Source of the DNA: Chitinophaga silvisoli | GTDB lineage: Bacteria; Bacteroidota; Bacteroidia; Chitinophagales; Chitinophagaceae | DNA length: 64,000 bases | Assembly: GCF_003412465.1 (NCBI RefSeq) | Contig: NZ_QTJV01000009.1 | Coordinates: 186,001-250,000 of the forward strand | Reading direction: 5' to 3' | Shown here: one piece after another, positions 52,962 to 61,345 of the stretch | Layout of the letters: the number at the start of each line of letters is the position of its first letter | How positions within the stretch are numbered: the first letter of the stretch is position 1 | Translations under genes and position numbers: made by a program | Notes under the pieces: generated by a model | Told to the model about the DNA's origin: nothing | What the model saw: only the letters and a program-made list of their open reading frames with translations | The model's database searches: none

Positions 52962-53859
52962 ACTTCCTTTTATTTTTATTGACGGATACATTTACCATAT
53001 AGACACCGGCCAGGGTAACGAGGCAGGATAAGGCGGTTGTCCAGTTGAGTTGTTCTTTTAAGATCAGCCAGCCCAGTGTAACGGCTACGATCGGATTGAT
53101 ATAAGCGTATACTGATGCCAGTGAGGTAGGCAGGTTATTGAGGGCAAAGACATAGGATGAATAACCTACGATAGAGCCGATAAAGACCAGGTACAGGAGG
53201 CTTTCCCACAACTCAATGTTCATGGATGATGCTGAAATGCTATACCCCATGAGTGACACTGTGATGAGCATAACGATGCCGCTGAAGAACATCTGGAATC
53301 CTGCACCATAGAGGAAGTTTACTTTTAATGCCCAGCGGGCGGTGAGTACAGAACCAATGGCCCAGCTGATGCAGGCGATGAGGGTCAGGAAGATCCCGAG
53401 TCTGAACGCCGGGTTGGTAAGACTTGAGAGGTAGTTATAAAAGATGCCCGCTACCCCCAGTAACCCGATGATCATCCCAATGATTAATAAGGGTGACAGG
53501 CGGGTACGCTGTACCATAAAATAACTGAAGATGGTAATCCAGATGGGTACGGTGGCTACGACGATGGCACAGAGTCCGCTGGGAATATATTGCATGGCCC
53601 AGGTAATGAGGCCGTTGCTGAGGCAGAGCATCATGACACCTATTACGAATAGGCGGGAAAGCACAATCTTGTCGGGCAGGCGGTATCCTTTGAGCAGGAA
53701 ATAGCTGATGAGGATGATGCCGGCTGCGGTTTGGCGAAGGCCTGCCAGCATAAGACCGTGCATGTGCCGAACGCCTACGCTGGATGCGAGGTAGGTGGTA
53801 CCCCAGAAAAAACTGACCATGGCCAGGGCAATATAGGCGTTTGTGTTAGACTTTTTCAT
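52945..53859 (-). CDS. EamA-family (DMT superfamily) transporter
   Basis: A 304-residue protein with ten predicted membrane helices in two EamA repeats: FFWGTTYLASSVGVRHMHGL opens the first, and ACISWAIGSVLTARWALKV lies in the second. Ends with a basic tail (NKNKRKYEHSN). Likely a metabolite or amino-acid exporter of the inner membrane. Overlaps the GNAT-DinB start, so the two are coupled, which hints that an acetylated or related compound is exported. Confidence 0.85.
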   Translation of the reverse strand: MKKSNTNAYIALAMVSFFWGTTYLASSVGVRHMHGLMLAGLRQTAAGIILISYFLLKGYRLPDKIVLSRLFVIGVMMLCLSNGLITWAMQYIPSGLCAIVVATVPIWITIFSYFMVQRTRLSPLLIIGMIIGLLGVAGIFYNYLSSLTNPAFRLGIFLTLIACISWAIGSVLTARWALKVNFLYGAGFQMFFSGIVMLITVSLMGYSISASSMNIELWESLLYLVFIGSIVGYSSYVFALNNLPTSLASVYAYINPIVAVTLGWLILKEQLNWTTALSCLVTLAGVYMVNVSVNKNKRKYEHSN

Positions 53860-53983
53860 TGTGTGCGATGTTTTGAAATCAGATTAAAGCGGTTATTGCC
53901 CTTATGGGTTGAGATTGTCGGAAGATTTCTGTTAATAATATTATGGCCTGGTAGAAAAGGCATTCAATAAATGTAATCCTGCG

Positions 53984-55381
53984 TTAATGGACTGAAATGA
54001 GCTGCGACATCTCCTCCCACACCAGATCCACATCTTCCGCTGTTGTACGCCAGTTCACCAAAGCTGCCCGGATACCGGGTATTCCCTGGTAAACCGTAGG
54101 TGTCATCACCACCTTCCCGTTTTCATTCATGGTTTGCAGGAATTGCTTTATAGCCGCCGGCAGCTCCCCGGCAGGTACATTGAGTGTAAAGCATGCTACA
54201 CAAAGGTTTACAGGCGCCAATAAACGGAAAGTATCGCTGGCTTCAATCAATGCACCCAGTTTCTTCGTAAGCCGCACATTATTCTCTACTATATCCGCAT
54301 AGCCATTTGCACCATACGCCATGAGGGTATGCCATGCCGGCAAAGCTCTCAGGCGGCGGGAGTTTTCAGGCGTATAATTGCTATATACAAAAAACTCATC
54401 GGGGTCAGGCAGGTAGCTGGCACCTACATTTCTGAAAGCGGCCATTTGCAGTTTGGGATGACGGGTAAAGATCATAGCGGAATCGTAAGGTACGTTCAGC
54501 CATTTGTGTGCATCGATGGTGATGCTGTCTGCCACTTCCCAGCCCTGCAATAAATTGCGATACGCAGGATGGCAGGCGGCAAATCCACCGAAGGCAGCGT
54601 CTACATGGAGGTAGAAACCATATTGCTGTTTGAGTACTGCAAGTGATTGCAGGTCATCGAAGTCCACCGTATTCACTGTACCTGCGGCAGCAACGAAGAT
54701 CAAAGGTTCCCCGGTGTGAGCTTCGAGGTAGGCGGTGAGTGCGGTAAGATCTACTGATTCCCTGCCGGGCAGGGAAGGAATCTTTACCAGCGCGTTGCGG
54801 CCTATGCCCAGCATGGCCATAGATTTCACGGTACTGGAGTGTGGGGTACAGGAAAGAATTTTTATACCGGGCAATGCGGCGATGCCTTCCTGCGCCACGT
54901 CTGTACCATACCTGTTGCCCAGCCACTGGCGGGCGATAGCGAGGCCTGAAAAATTGGACATGGTGGCACCGGAAGTGAATACGCCGGTATATGCATCCGG
55001 CAAACCGAAGAGTTGACGGAGAAAAGAAATGGTTTCTCCTTCTATATAGAAAGATGCGCCGTCTTTGTTGGCGGCATTCATGTCATATACGGATGTTAAC
55101 CAGTCACCGGCGATGGCTGCAGGTGTAGCGCCACCGGTCACGAAGCCCCAGTAACGTGCACCGGCGTTGCCGGCGAGCATGTGTTCGTAGCGGGTTTTGA
55201 AGATGTTCAGCGCCTGGGAAGCACCGACACCCTGTTTGGGCAGGGATAATGGCGTAAAGGCACCTTTCGCCACATCGACGGGCAATTTGTCTATACCGGC
55301 CAGGAAGGCCGAGCTGATATCTTTGGTCTGTTGGAGCAGTTGATCCATTTGCTGGAGGTCCTGAAAGAGTGTTTCATTCAT
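53984..55381 (-). CDS. PLP-dependent group II decarboxylase (aromatic amino acid decarboxylase-like)
   Basis: A 465-residue enzyme. An N-terminal helical segment is followed by GFVTGGATPAAIAGDWL, SGATMSNFSGLAIARQWLG and VDAAFGGFAACHPA. The PLP lysine is in SITIDAHKWLNVPYDSAM (about residue 300). The architecture is that of group II decarboxylases (AADC, glutamate and diaminobutyrate types). The substrate is not determined; the small-molecule pocket motif is not diagnostic. Minus strand, 124 bp upstream of the EamA gene, which could export its amine product. Confidence 0.82.
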   Translation of the reverse strand: MNETLFQDLQQMDQLLQQTKDISSAFLAGIDKLPVDVAKGAFTPLSLPKQGVGASQALNIFKTRYEHMLAGNAGARYWGFVTGGATPAAIAGDWLTSVYDMNAANKDGASFYIEGETISFLRQLFGLPDAYTGVFTSGATMSNFSGLAIARQWLGNRYGTDVAQEGIAALPGIKILSCTPHSSTVKSMAMLGIGRNALVKIPSLPGRESVDLTALTAYLEAHTGEPLIFVAAAGTVNTVDFDDLQSLAVLKQQYGFYLHVDAAFGGFAACHPAYRNLLQGWEVADSITIDAHKWLNVPYDSAMIFTRHPKLQMAAFRNVGASYLPDPDEFFVYSNYTPENSRRLRALPAWHTLMAYGANGYADIVENNVRLTKKLGALIEASDTFRLLAPVNLCVACFTLNVPAGELPAAIKQFLQTMNENGKVVMTPTVYQGIPGIRAALVNWRTTAEDVDLVWEEMSQLISVH

Positions 55382-55494
55382 GGCGGTAGGTTTGAGACCA
55401 CAAAAATGAAATAAAAAGACAATAAAAAACAGATTCAGTTTTCCGAATTTCGACCAGATCAGATGGATAAGGGGTCATTACAACCGGGTAAAAT

Positions 55495-55585
55495 GGTTGA
55501 TTGTTACCCGGATCTGAAGGGCTTTATTTTAGAAAAAAAGGTTGATGGTAAGCCGAATCTGAAGGGTTTTATATTTTAAAAAAAA
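55495..55585. repeat. Two-copy 45-bp tandem repeat
   Basis: Units 55495-55539 and 55540-55585 both run GGTTGAT, GTTA or GGTA block, ATCTGAAGGG, then T- and A-rich tails. They lie in the 219-bp gap upstream of the decarboxylase and downstream of ogt. No coding capacity seen. Confidence 0.55.
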
Positions 55586-55600
55586 GAAGCCGCTGTCCTG

Positions 55601-56104
55601 TTAGAACAACTGCCCCTGTTGTCCAAACCTGTATTTCATTTCATGTTCCAACAACCACTTCTTCCGCCAAAGGCCTCCCGCATACCCGGTCAATGTTCCA
55701 TCGCTCCCGATCACCCTGTGACAAGGCACTACCACCCACAGCTGGTTACGCCCGTTCGTGGTACCTACCGCACGAATCGCCTTTGGATTATTCAGGTCTT
55801 TTGCCAGCTGTAAGTAAGTAGTGGTCTGCCCGTAAGGAATAGTGAGCAATTTGTCCCACACGGACTGCTGGAAGGCTGTTCCCACCTGTGCAACCGGAAT
55901 TGTGAAATTGCGAAGACTGCCCGCAAAGTAGGCTTCCGTTTCAGCTACACATTGCAGGAATACATCGGGTAGTTCCGTCTTGTGTAGCAAAGGCAGATCG
56001 GTTTTATCATTGTCCCGGATGCTGAGTGCATTGATGGTTGTATCTGTTCCAGCGATGAGCAGACTGCCTACGGGTGTCGGGGTAAAGTAGTGGTACTGTT
56101 CCAT
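55601..56104 (-). CDS. ogt: Methylated-DNA-[protein]-cysteine S-methyltransferase
   Basis: The start MEQYHYFTPTPVGSLLIAG (56104) gives the usual length of 167 residues; an upstream ATG at 56158 would overlap alkA by 22 bp. The active site is PCHRVIG (acceptor C128), preceded by NQLWVVV and followed by GTLTGYAGGLWRKKWLLEHE. The protein removes methyl groups from O6-methylguanine irreversibly. It is the last gene of a minus-strand operon with alkA and an ArsR-Ada regulator. Confidence 0.9.
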   Translation of the reverse strand: MEQYHYFTPTPVGSLLIAGTDTTINALSIRDNDKTDLPLLHKTELPDVFLQCVAETEAYFAGSLRNFTIPVAQVGTAFQQSVWDKLLTIPYGQTTTYLQLAKDLNNPKAIRAVGTTNGRNQLWVVVPCHRVIGSDGTLTGYAGGLWRKKWLLEHEMKYRFGQQGQLF

Positions 56105-56136
56105 ATTGGTTAATAGCGTTTTTGAATAAGATTGAT

Positions 56137-57021
56137 TTACTGCTGTAAGGATCTCCATAAATAAAAGGTAGCATAAGCAGCATGCTGCTGCCAGTGCTGT
56201 GTATATTCCTTTATCTCAGCCAGTGAAGGCTTTACGGCCAGTTGCAATTGTTGTTTCAATGCATTGTGTAGTCCGGCATCTTCCAGTGGCAAGGCTTGCC
56301 AGTAACGGCTGAATTTCATCAGTACGTAATTGGCCGACCAGTTACCAATTCCTTTGAAGGAGATGAGGTATTCGCGGGCGGCGGTGTAATCGAGTGATTG
56401 CAACTGTGTAAGACTAAGGCGTTCTTCGGCCATTGCCTTTGCGATAGAGATGATGTAATCAGCCTTGCTGCGGGAGAACTGCATGTCAGTGAGTGCGGCA
56501 GGTTCCAGTGCAGCAATGGTAGCCGGCTGTGGATATACGTAGTAGGTTTTGCCGAGGGAGGTAATAGCATCTCCGTAAGCATGGATCAAACGTTGTTTGA
56601 GTGTATATGCAAAAGAGAGATTGATTTGTTGTCCGGTGATGGTCCAGGTGAGGGCTTCGAACAGTTCGGGAATGCCGATGAGCCGGAGGCCTTTGTATTG
56701 CTGAATAAGGGGCGAGAGAATTTTATCCTTTTTTGCGAAGGTGTAAAACTCATTGAGGTCTGCATCGAGGTGCAGCCAATGGCTGATGTAGTTCTTAAGA
56801 CAGGCAGGATCTGCGGCTGTGTTGGTTGTTACCTGCAAACCCTGTTTTTTGGGAGCATCTGTGATCGTAGTGAGCACAGGGGTATTGTTCACCACAATTA
56901 CTTTGCGGAGGGTATTACCTTCTACTTCATGCAGGCATTCCTTATCAGAACGACTGAGGAAAACGAGGCATTCATCGAAGGAAAAATTAGCGTGATCGGT
57001 AACTGGTATGGTAAATTTCAT
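56137..57021 (-). CDS. DNA-3-methyladenine glycosylase (AlkA-like)
   Basis: A 294-residue HhH-GPD glycosylase. The helix-hairpin-helix is near 222-237 (FKGIGNWSANYVLMKF) and the catalytic aspartate is D248 (LPLEDAGL). The N-terminal half is the AlkA-type beta domain, and QYKGLRLIGIPELFEALTW is the usual inter-domain segment. It excises alkylated purines. It starts 56 bp after the ArsR-Ada stop and is followed by ogt, which places it in an alkylation-response operon. Confidence 0.88.
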   Translation of the reverse strand: MKFTIPVTDHANFSFDECLVFLSRSDKECLHEVEGNTLRKVIVVNNTPVLTTITDAPKKQGLQVTTNTAADPACLKNYISHWLHLDADLNEFYTFAKKDKILSPLIQQYKGLRLIGIPELFEALTWTITGQQINLSFAYTLKQRLIHAYGDAITSLGKTYYVYPQPATIAALEPAALTDMQFSRSKADYIISIAKAMAEERLSLTQLQSLDYTAAREYLISFKGIGNWSANYVLMKFSRYWQALPLEDAGLHNALKQQLQLAVKPSLAEIKEYTQHWQQHAAYATFYLWRSLQQ

Positions 57022-57077
57022 CAGCGCGTTCTATTATTATTGAGTACTTCGGCAAATAATGGCTGCCCATCGTGATG

Positions 57078-57608
57078 CTATGGCTTACATCGCTTACAGG
57101 CCCTGTAACCATTCTTCAGTGCATCGTCCTTATTATCATAAAAGATCACATTGTCCGGCCTGGGATTGGCAGAACAGGAAGGTTTGCAGAAGATGCCCGT
57201 GGTTTTTACAGCCGTATAAAATACCCCGTCAAAGGTTTTATCCTTACTGAGCAGGGCCTGCAGCATAACGGGCTGCGTCAGGGGCATTCCCTTTTTGTAT
57301 GCAGTATCGTCCAGGAATACCCCGTGATCATTATCAATTGAATGCGCTCCCCATTGAAGATAGGCATCCACCCAGTCTTTAAAGGCATAGAAAGCAGATT
57401 TGCTGAGATAGCCGTAGCGCTCGCGGCCTGCCTGGTAAATGCGGATCCAGCCGGTATCTTCCAATAACTGCAAGTGCTTGGAGACCGCCTGGCGGCTGAT
57501 ATGACCGAAGTGATCATTGATCTGGTTTATATTGAGAGGGGCTTTGCGCAGGAGTTCGAGCACTTCTCTTCTGAGGGGGTCGGCAATTCCTTTAAACAAC
57601 TCATCCAT
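57078..57608 (-). CDS. ArsR-type winged-helix protein fused to Ada methyl-sensing Cys4 domain
   Basis: A 176-residue chimera. Residues about 1-85 are an ArsR/HTH_20 winged helix (GIADPLRREVLELLRKAPL; SRQAVSKHLQLLEDTGWIRI). Residues about 113-176 match the N-terminal zinc domain of E. coli Ada: DGVFYTAVKTTGIFCKPSC and NGYRACKRCKP give C141, C145, C171 and C174, with the same spacing as Ada Cys38/42/69/72. C141 corresponds to the methylphosphotriester acceptor. The domain order is the reverse of Ada and the AraC part is absent. It heads the operon with alkA and ogt, so it probably senses DNA methylation and controls them. Whether it represses or activates is not known. Confidence 0.85.
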   Translation of the reverse strand: MDELFKGIADPLRREVLELLRKAPLNINQINDHFGHISRQAVSKHLQLLEDTGWIRIYQAGRERYGYLSKSAFYAFKDWVDAYLQWGAHSIDNDHGVFLDDTAYKKGMPLTQPVMLQALLSKDKTFDGVFYTAVKTTGIFCKPSCSANPRPDNVIFYDNKDDALKNGYRACKRCKP

Positions 57609-57612
57609 TTGA

Positions 57613-57660
57613 GCAACTTTTTAGTTGCACTAAATTATGCAATTTTTTAGTTGCGCAAAA
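57613..57660 (-). promoter_or_regulatory. Promoter with two tandem palindromes for the ArsR-Ada operon
   Basis: On the minus strand a TTTTG (57660-57656), 18 nt and TAATTTAG (57637-57630, one mismatch to TAnnTTTG) form a -33/-7 pair. One palindrome, GCAATTTTTTAGTTGC (57639-57654), lies in the spacer. A perfect one, GCAACTTTTTAGTTGC (57613-57628), lies directly after the -7 box, 4 bp before the ATG. Their centres are 26 bp apart. Position and symmetry fit ArsR-type autorepression. Confidence 0.6.
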
Positions 57661-57718
57661 TAATTCTTCCAATTATTATCCACTTGAAAAGATTAAAAGC
57701 AAACAGTTCAATTTTCCG

Positions 57719-57726
57719 TACATTTG
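57719..57726 (+). promoter_or_regulatory. -7 box candidate (TACATTTG) for the first MocR gene
   Basis: TACATTTG matches TAnnTTTG and leaves a 22-nt leader before the ATG at 57749. I see no clear -33 element. Confidence 0.4.
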
Positions 57727-57748
57727 ACCATATCAGAATATTCTTTCC

Positions 57749-59179
57749 ATGCTAAAAACTGCTGATCATCTTTACCTGCAGATTGCAGATAATTTAGAGC
57801 AACTCATTACCAGGCAGGTGTTGAAAATGGGAGATAAACTCCCTTCTGTGCGTAATCTCAGTGAAGAAAAAGGCGTGAGCATGAGCACGGCCTTCCAGGC
57901 TTATTATCACCTGGAAAGCAAGGGCATGATTGAATCCAGGCCTAAGTCAGGATATTATGTCACCTTTTGTCCGCGGCGCATGCCGGAAATACCGAAGCAA
58001 ACGGAGGCTGTCAAAAAGCCATCGGAAGTAACGGTGCATGAAATGATTTCCCGGATGTATTTACACAATTCCAATCCGGAAATCTTAAAGTTTTCATCTG
58101 CGGTATTTCCTGTAGCGCAGTTACCTACCGCGAAGATGACGAAGGCAATGGTGCAGGCCATTCATAGACTGCCCAATGGGGGCCTGATGTATGATACGCT
58201 ACAGGGCAATGAGGACCTGCGCAGGCAAATTGCCCGGATGTCTATTGGCTGGGGGGGTGCGGTGACGGAAGATGATATTGTTATAGCGGCGGGTTGCTCT
58301 GATGCTTTATCACTTTGTCTTTCGGCGGTGACTCAACCGGGGGATACGATTGCCGTGGAAAGTCCGACGTACTATGGTTCTTTGCAACTGGCAGAAAACC
58401 TGGGACTAAAAGTGCTGGAGATTCCTACCCATCCCCTGACAGGTGTAGACTTAGAATACCTGAATAAGGCGATTCCTAAGTTTAAGATCAGGGCTTGTCT
58501 TTTTGTGACGAACTTCACCAATCCTCTTGGGGCCTGTATGCCGGATAGTCATAAGCAGGAACTGGTAAGGATATTAGAAAAATATGATATACCGCTGATT
58601 GAGGATGACATTTATGGTGATATGTACTTTGGCAAGGAAAGGCCGGGTGTATGTAAAACCTTTGATAAAAATGGGTTAGTGCTGTTGTGCAATTCATTTT
58701 CGAAGTCACTGGCCCCGGGATATAGGGTGGGCTGGACCCTGCCGGGGCGATATAAAGAAAAAGTTTTACGTATTAAACGTAACCGTGCTATTTCCTCTCC
58801 TTCCCTGCCGAGTGCTGCCATTGCGTGTTTTCTGGAGAATGGGCGTTATGAGTACCATTTAAGGAGCATGCGGCAGGCCTTGCATACACAATTTATGCGT
58901 CACCTGCAGGCTATTTCAGATTATTTCCCGGAAGACACCTGTGTAACCCGCCCTGGCGGGGGATTTGTATGCTGGATAGAGCTGAATCCAAAGATCAATG
59001 CCTTTGAATTATATGAACAGTCTTTGAAGCACAAGGTCATTTTTGCCCCGGGCCGGATCTTCTCCCTGCAGGACAGGTACAATAACTGCCTGAGAATTAG
59101 TTATAATAATGCATGGAGTAAAACGGTGGAAGACGGGTTAAAGACGATTGGCAAGCTGGCAAGAAAGCTAATGGTTTAA
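57749..59179 (+). CDS. MocR-type regulator (GntR helix-turn-helix plus aminotransferase domain)
   Basis: A 476-residue protein. The GntR winged helix is at about 1-75 (LEQLITRQVLKMGDKLPSVR; SMSTAFQAYYHLESKGMIES). It is followed by a class I aminotransferase-like domain with an intact PLP lysine K319 in LCNSFSKSLAPGYRVGW and the pyridine-binding aspartate in PLIEDDIYGD. Such proteins are PLP-dependent regulators. The 3' end (LARKLMV and stop) is part of a 32-bp tandem repeat that continues into the intergenic region. Divergent from the ArsR-Ada operon. Confidence 0.88.
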   Translation: MLKTADHLYLQIADNLEQLITRQVLKMGDKLPSVRNLSEEKGVSMSTAFQAYYHLESKGMIESRPKSGYYVTFCPRRMPEIPKQTEAVKKPSEVTVHEMISRMYLHNSNPEILKFSSAVFPVAQLPTAKMTKAMVQAIHRLPNGGLMYDTLQGNEDLRRQIARMSIGWGGAVTEDDIVIAAGCSDALSLCLSAVTQPGDTIAVESPTYYGSLQLAENLGLKVLEIPTHPLTGVDLEYLNKAIPKFKIRACLFVTNFTNPLGACMPDSHKQELVRILEKYDIPLIEDDIYGDMYFGKERPGVCKTFDKNGLVLLCNSFSKSLAPGYRVGWTLPGRYKEKVLRIKRNRAISSPSLPSAAIACFLENGRYEYHLRSMRQALHTQFMRHLQAISDYFPEDTCVTRPGGGFVCWIELNPKINAFELYEQSLKHKVIFAPGRIFSLQDRYNNCLRISYNNAWSKTVEDGLKTIGKLARKLMV

Positions 59180-59280
59180 GGCATTAACTGGCAAGAAAGC
59201 TAATGGTTTAAAGCATTAATTGGCAAGAAAGCTAATGGCTTAAGGCATTAAAAAGTAAGTTATTGGCCTGAGGCATTAAC
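59157..59280. repeat. 32-bp tandem repeat array (about 3.9 copies)
   Basis: Units at 59157-59188, 59189-59220 and 59221-59252 are nearly identical (TGGCAAGAAAGCTAATGG, then TTTAAGGCATTAA-type ends). A fourth, degenerate unit covers 59253-59280. The first unit encodes the last residues and stop of the MocR gene, and the array runs into the stop codon of the convergent ArsR gene. Confidence 0.85.
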
Positions 59281-59572
59281 TCAATTGTGAAAAAAAGGTA
59301 GAAAGATACTTCATCATCTCCTTATTAATTGTCAATTGTACGTTTCTTCCGGTCTTATCATATATTAATATACCGCTGTCTACCAATATCTTAATATGGT
59401 GGGAAACCGTGGGTTGGGACAAGCCAGTCAGCTCTGTGATATCACAACACTGTATAGCAGGCTGCCTGGAAGCCGCCAGCAGTATGGACAAACGGTGTTT
59501 ATCGGCAATTGCATTTGCTGCTTTCTCTATCATTACTGCATCCATTAGGTAAAAGTATGATAAATCTGCCAA
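59276..59572 (-). CDS. ArsR-family transcriptional regulator
   Basis: A 98-residue winged-helix protein: AANAIADKHRLSILLAASRQ, recognition helix GLSQPTVSHHIKILVDSG, wing YDKTGRNVQLTIN. Downstream ATGs at 59545 and 59533 are possible starts, and the latter (MIEKAANAIADK) is close to the usual family N-terminus. A CCDI motif precedes the HTH, but no full metal site is evident. Convergent with the MocR gene through the tandem repeat array. Confidence 0.8.
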   Translation of the reverse strand: MADLSYFYLMDAVMIEKAANAIADKHRLSILLAASRQPAIQCCDITELTGLSQPTVSHHIKILVDSGILIYDKTGRNVQLTINKEMMKYLSTFFSQLS

Positions 59573-59741
59573 AAGACAGGAGCTGCCTGTGTATCACTTT
59601 CATTTACCCTTTAAAAGCGTATTCAATCTCCCCGGGCTTACCTATAGCAAAGCACGGGGGTATTGGGCCCTGGAAAAAAACTTTTAAAAAGCCCCCCAAA
59701 ATTACAAATCGTTAACAACCGTAACTTTTTCTACTGCGTAT

Positions 59742-61211
59742 ATGGTAGAACACCTTAAGCCAACCATGAAGCATCATAGTCAGGTACATCTACAATTGTC
59801 AGTGAATAGTGAGGTTCCGATTTATCAACAGATCAAATCTTACATCATTAACGAAATCAAGCGGGGGCGACTGTTGCCCGGCGCTCAGTTACCAGGTAGC
59901 CGCGTTCTTGCACAGCAATTACGTGTGAACCGGAACACCGTCATTCTCGCGTATGAGCATTTAGCCGCTGACGGCTGGATTGCCACTCAATATAAGAGTG
60001 GTACACGGATCAGTGATCCCATTCCCCAGGAGCTGGTGCCCTCAGGTTTCCCTGAGGCAGATGCCAAACCTGCGCTGGACATCACTTTCCGAAAGTTTGA
60101 TCCACCACAGCCCTTACCTTATAATAATGGTACATTCGATACCGTATTCGACGATGGTCAACCAGATGGACGTCTTTCGCCAATACCGGAACTCACCCGC
60201 GAGGTGAGGAAGATCCTGCACCAGCAAACGAGCAAATCGCACCTGAAGAATTACAACGAAAGGGGCAATGAGCAACTGTTGCAGGAAATTAACCTGGTAT
60301 TGAACAACGACAGGGGGCTTGCTGCGGTACCTGAGAATATATGTGTTACACACGGGCACCAGGATTCCCTGTTTCTCGTAGCGCAGACACTGATCTTCCC
60401 GGGTGATCATGTGGCTGTAGAGCATCCGGGCTATCAGCCTGCATGGGATGCTTTCAGGCTCACGGGCGCTCATCTTCATTATATTCCTGTTGATGAACAT
60501 GGGATTGACGTAGAGGCACTGGCAGTAGTATGTCAGCATACTTCGCTCAAAGCCGTGTACATCACACCGCATCACCAGTATCCGACTACGACTACCCTGC
60601 CGGCAGCAAGAAGGCAGCAGTTGCTGACACTGAGTGAGCAATATCAATTTATGATCATTGAAGATGATTATGATCATAATTATCACTTCGATGCACAACC
60701 GGTATTGCCGGTAGCTGGTATGCCGCATGCAGACAATGTGGTGTATATCGGTAGTGTAGCGCCTTCTATCCCCCTGAGTTTTGTGTATGGCCCGGTTGAG
60801 TTTATCCATTCACTGGCTTCGTGCCAGATGGTGGTGAGTCAGCAACGGGATCGCCTGCTGGAACAAGGGATGGCCAACCTGATGGCTGAGGGCGAGATCA
60901 GGAGGTACCTGCAGCAGTCACACGCTACGTACAAAAAGCGACTGGCATTGTTTTCGGGGATCCTGGAAGTGAATTTTAACGGGATTGCGGATTTCACCGT
61001 TCCCAAAGGCGGCCTGGCTATCTGGATGCAACTGCATCAGCCGGTTCAGGTATCCCAGTTGTATGCAGCGGGGATCTATATTGTAAATCCATATAGTTTT
61101 TATGCGCCGCAATTTACCGGGCAGACAGGGCTAAGACTTGGATTTGCATCGCTGGAAGAGCATGCGATTGTAAAGGGCTTAGATAAGTTAGCGAAAATCT
61201 TACAACGATAA
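59742..61211 (+). CDS. MocR-like regulator with degenerate PLP site
   Basis: A 489-residue protein. The GntR winged helix is at about 20-90 (VPIYQQIKSYIINEIKRGRL; RVNRNTVILAYEHLAADGW), followed by an aminotransferase-like fold (CVTHGHQDSLFLVAQTLIFP; IIEDDYDHNYHFD). Where relatives have the Schiff-base lysine (pattern YIGxFSK), this sequence reads YIGSVAPS, with Pro341 at the lysine position. The usual APxLRLGY arginine loop is replaced by IPLSFVYG. PLP may therefore not be bound covalently. The start could also be at 59766. Terminator downstream at 61313. Confidence 0.82.
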   Translation: MVEHLKPTMKHHSQVHLQLSVNSEVPIYQQIKSYIINEIKRGRLLPGAQLPGSRVLAQQLRVNRNTVILAYEHLAADGWIATQYKSGTRISDPIPQELVPSGFPEADAKPALDITFRKFDPPQPLPYNNGTFDTVFDDGQPDGRLSPIPELTREVRKILHQQTSKSHLKNYNERGNEQLLQEINLVLNNDRGLAAVPENICVTHGHQDSLFLVAQTLIFPGDHVAVEHPGYQPAWDAFRLTGAHLHYIPVDEHGIDVEALAVVCQHTSLKAVYITPHHQYPTTTTLPAARRQQLLTLSEQYQFMIIEDDYDHNYHFDAQPVLPVAGMPHADNVVYIGSVAPSIPLSFVYGPVEFIHSLASCQMVVSQQRDRLLEQGMANLMAEGEIRRYLQQSHATYKKRLALFSGILEVNFNGIADFTVPKGGLAIWMQLHQPVQVSQLYAAGIYIVNPYSFYAPQFTGQTGLRLGFASLEEHAIVKGLDKLAKILQR

Positions 61212-61312
61212 AGCCTCTTCTACCTTTGGTTTGAAGGAATGCGTTCAGATTGGCTTCCTGTACAACTTTATATCGATACGCCCTCTTATACTTGGATATG
61301 GAGATTAACCGG

Positions 61313-61345
61313 AAAAGGCAGTGTCACTGCCTTTTTCTTTTTTTA
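61313..61345 (+). terminator. Terminator of the degenerate MocR gene
   Basis: AAAAGGCAG (61313-61321) / CTGCCTTTT (61327-61335) with a TGTCA loop, followed by a T-rich tract. Convergent with the MarR gene, whose stop lies in the tract. Confidence 0.8.

Noticed and set aside
56398..57075. 225-codon plus-strand frame opposite alkA
   Set aside because: It is an antisense shadow of the glycosylase gene, with Cys- and Gly-rich low-complexity composition and no domain.
59276..59572. Metal-sensing site in the small ArsR protein
   Set aside because: Only a Cys pair before the helix-turn-helix is present. The partner residues of known ArsR metal sites are not seen.
60114..60809. 231-codon open frame antisense to the MocR-like gene
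   Set aside because: It is rich in Ile, His and Arg from the reverse reading of the aminotransferase domain and has no family resemblance.
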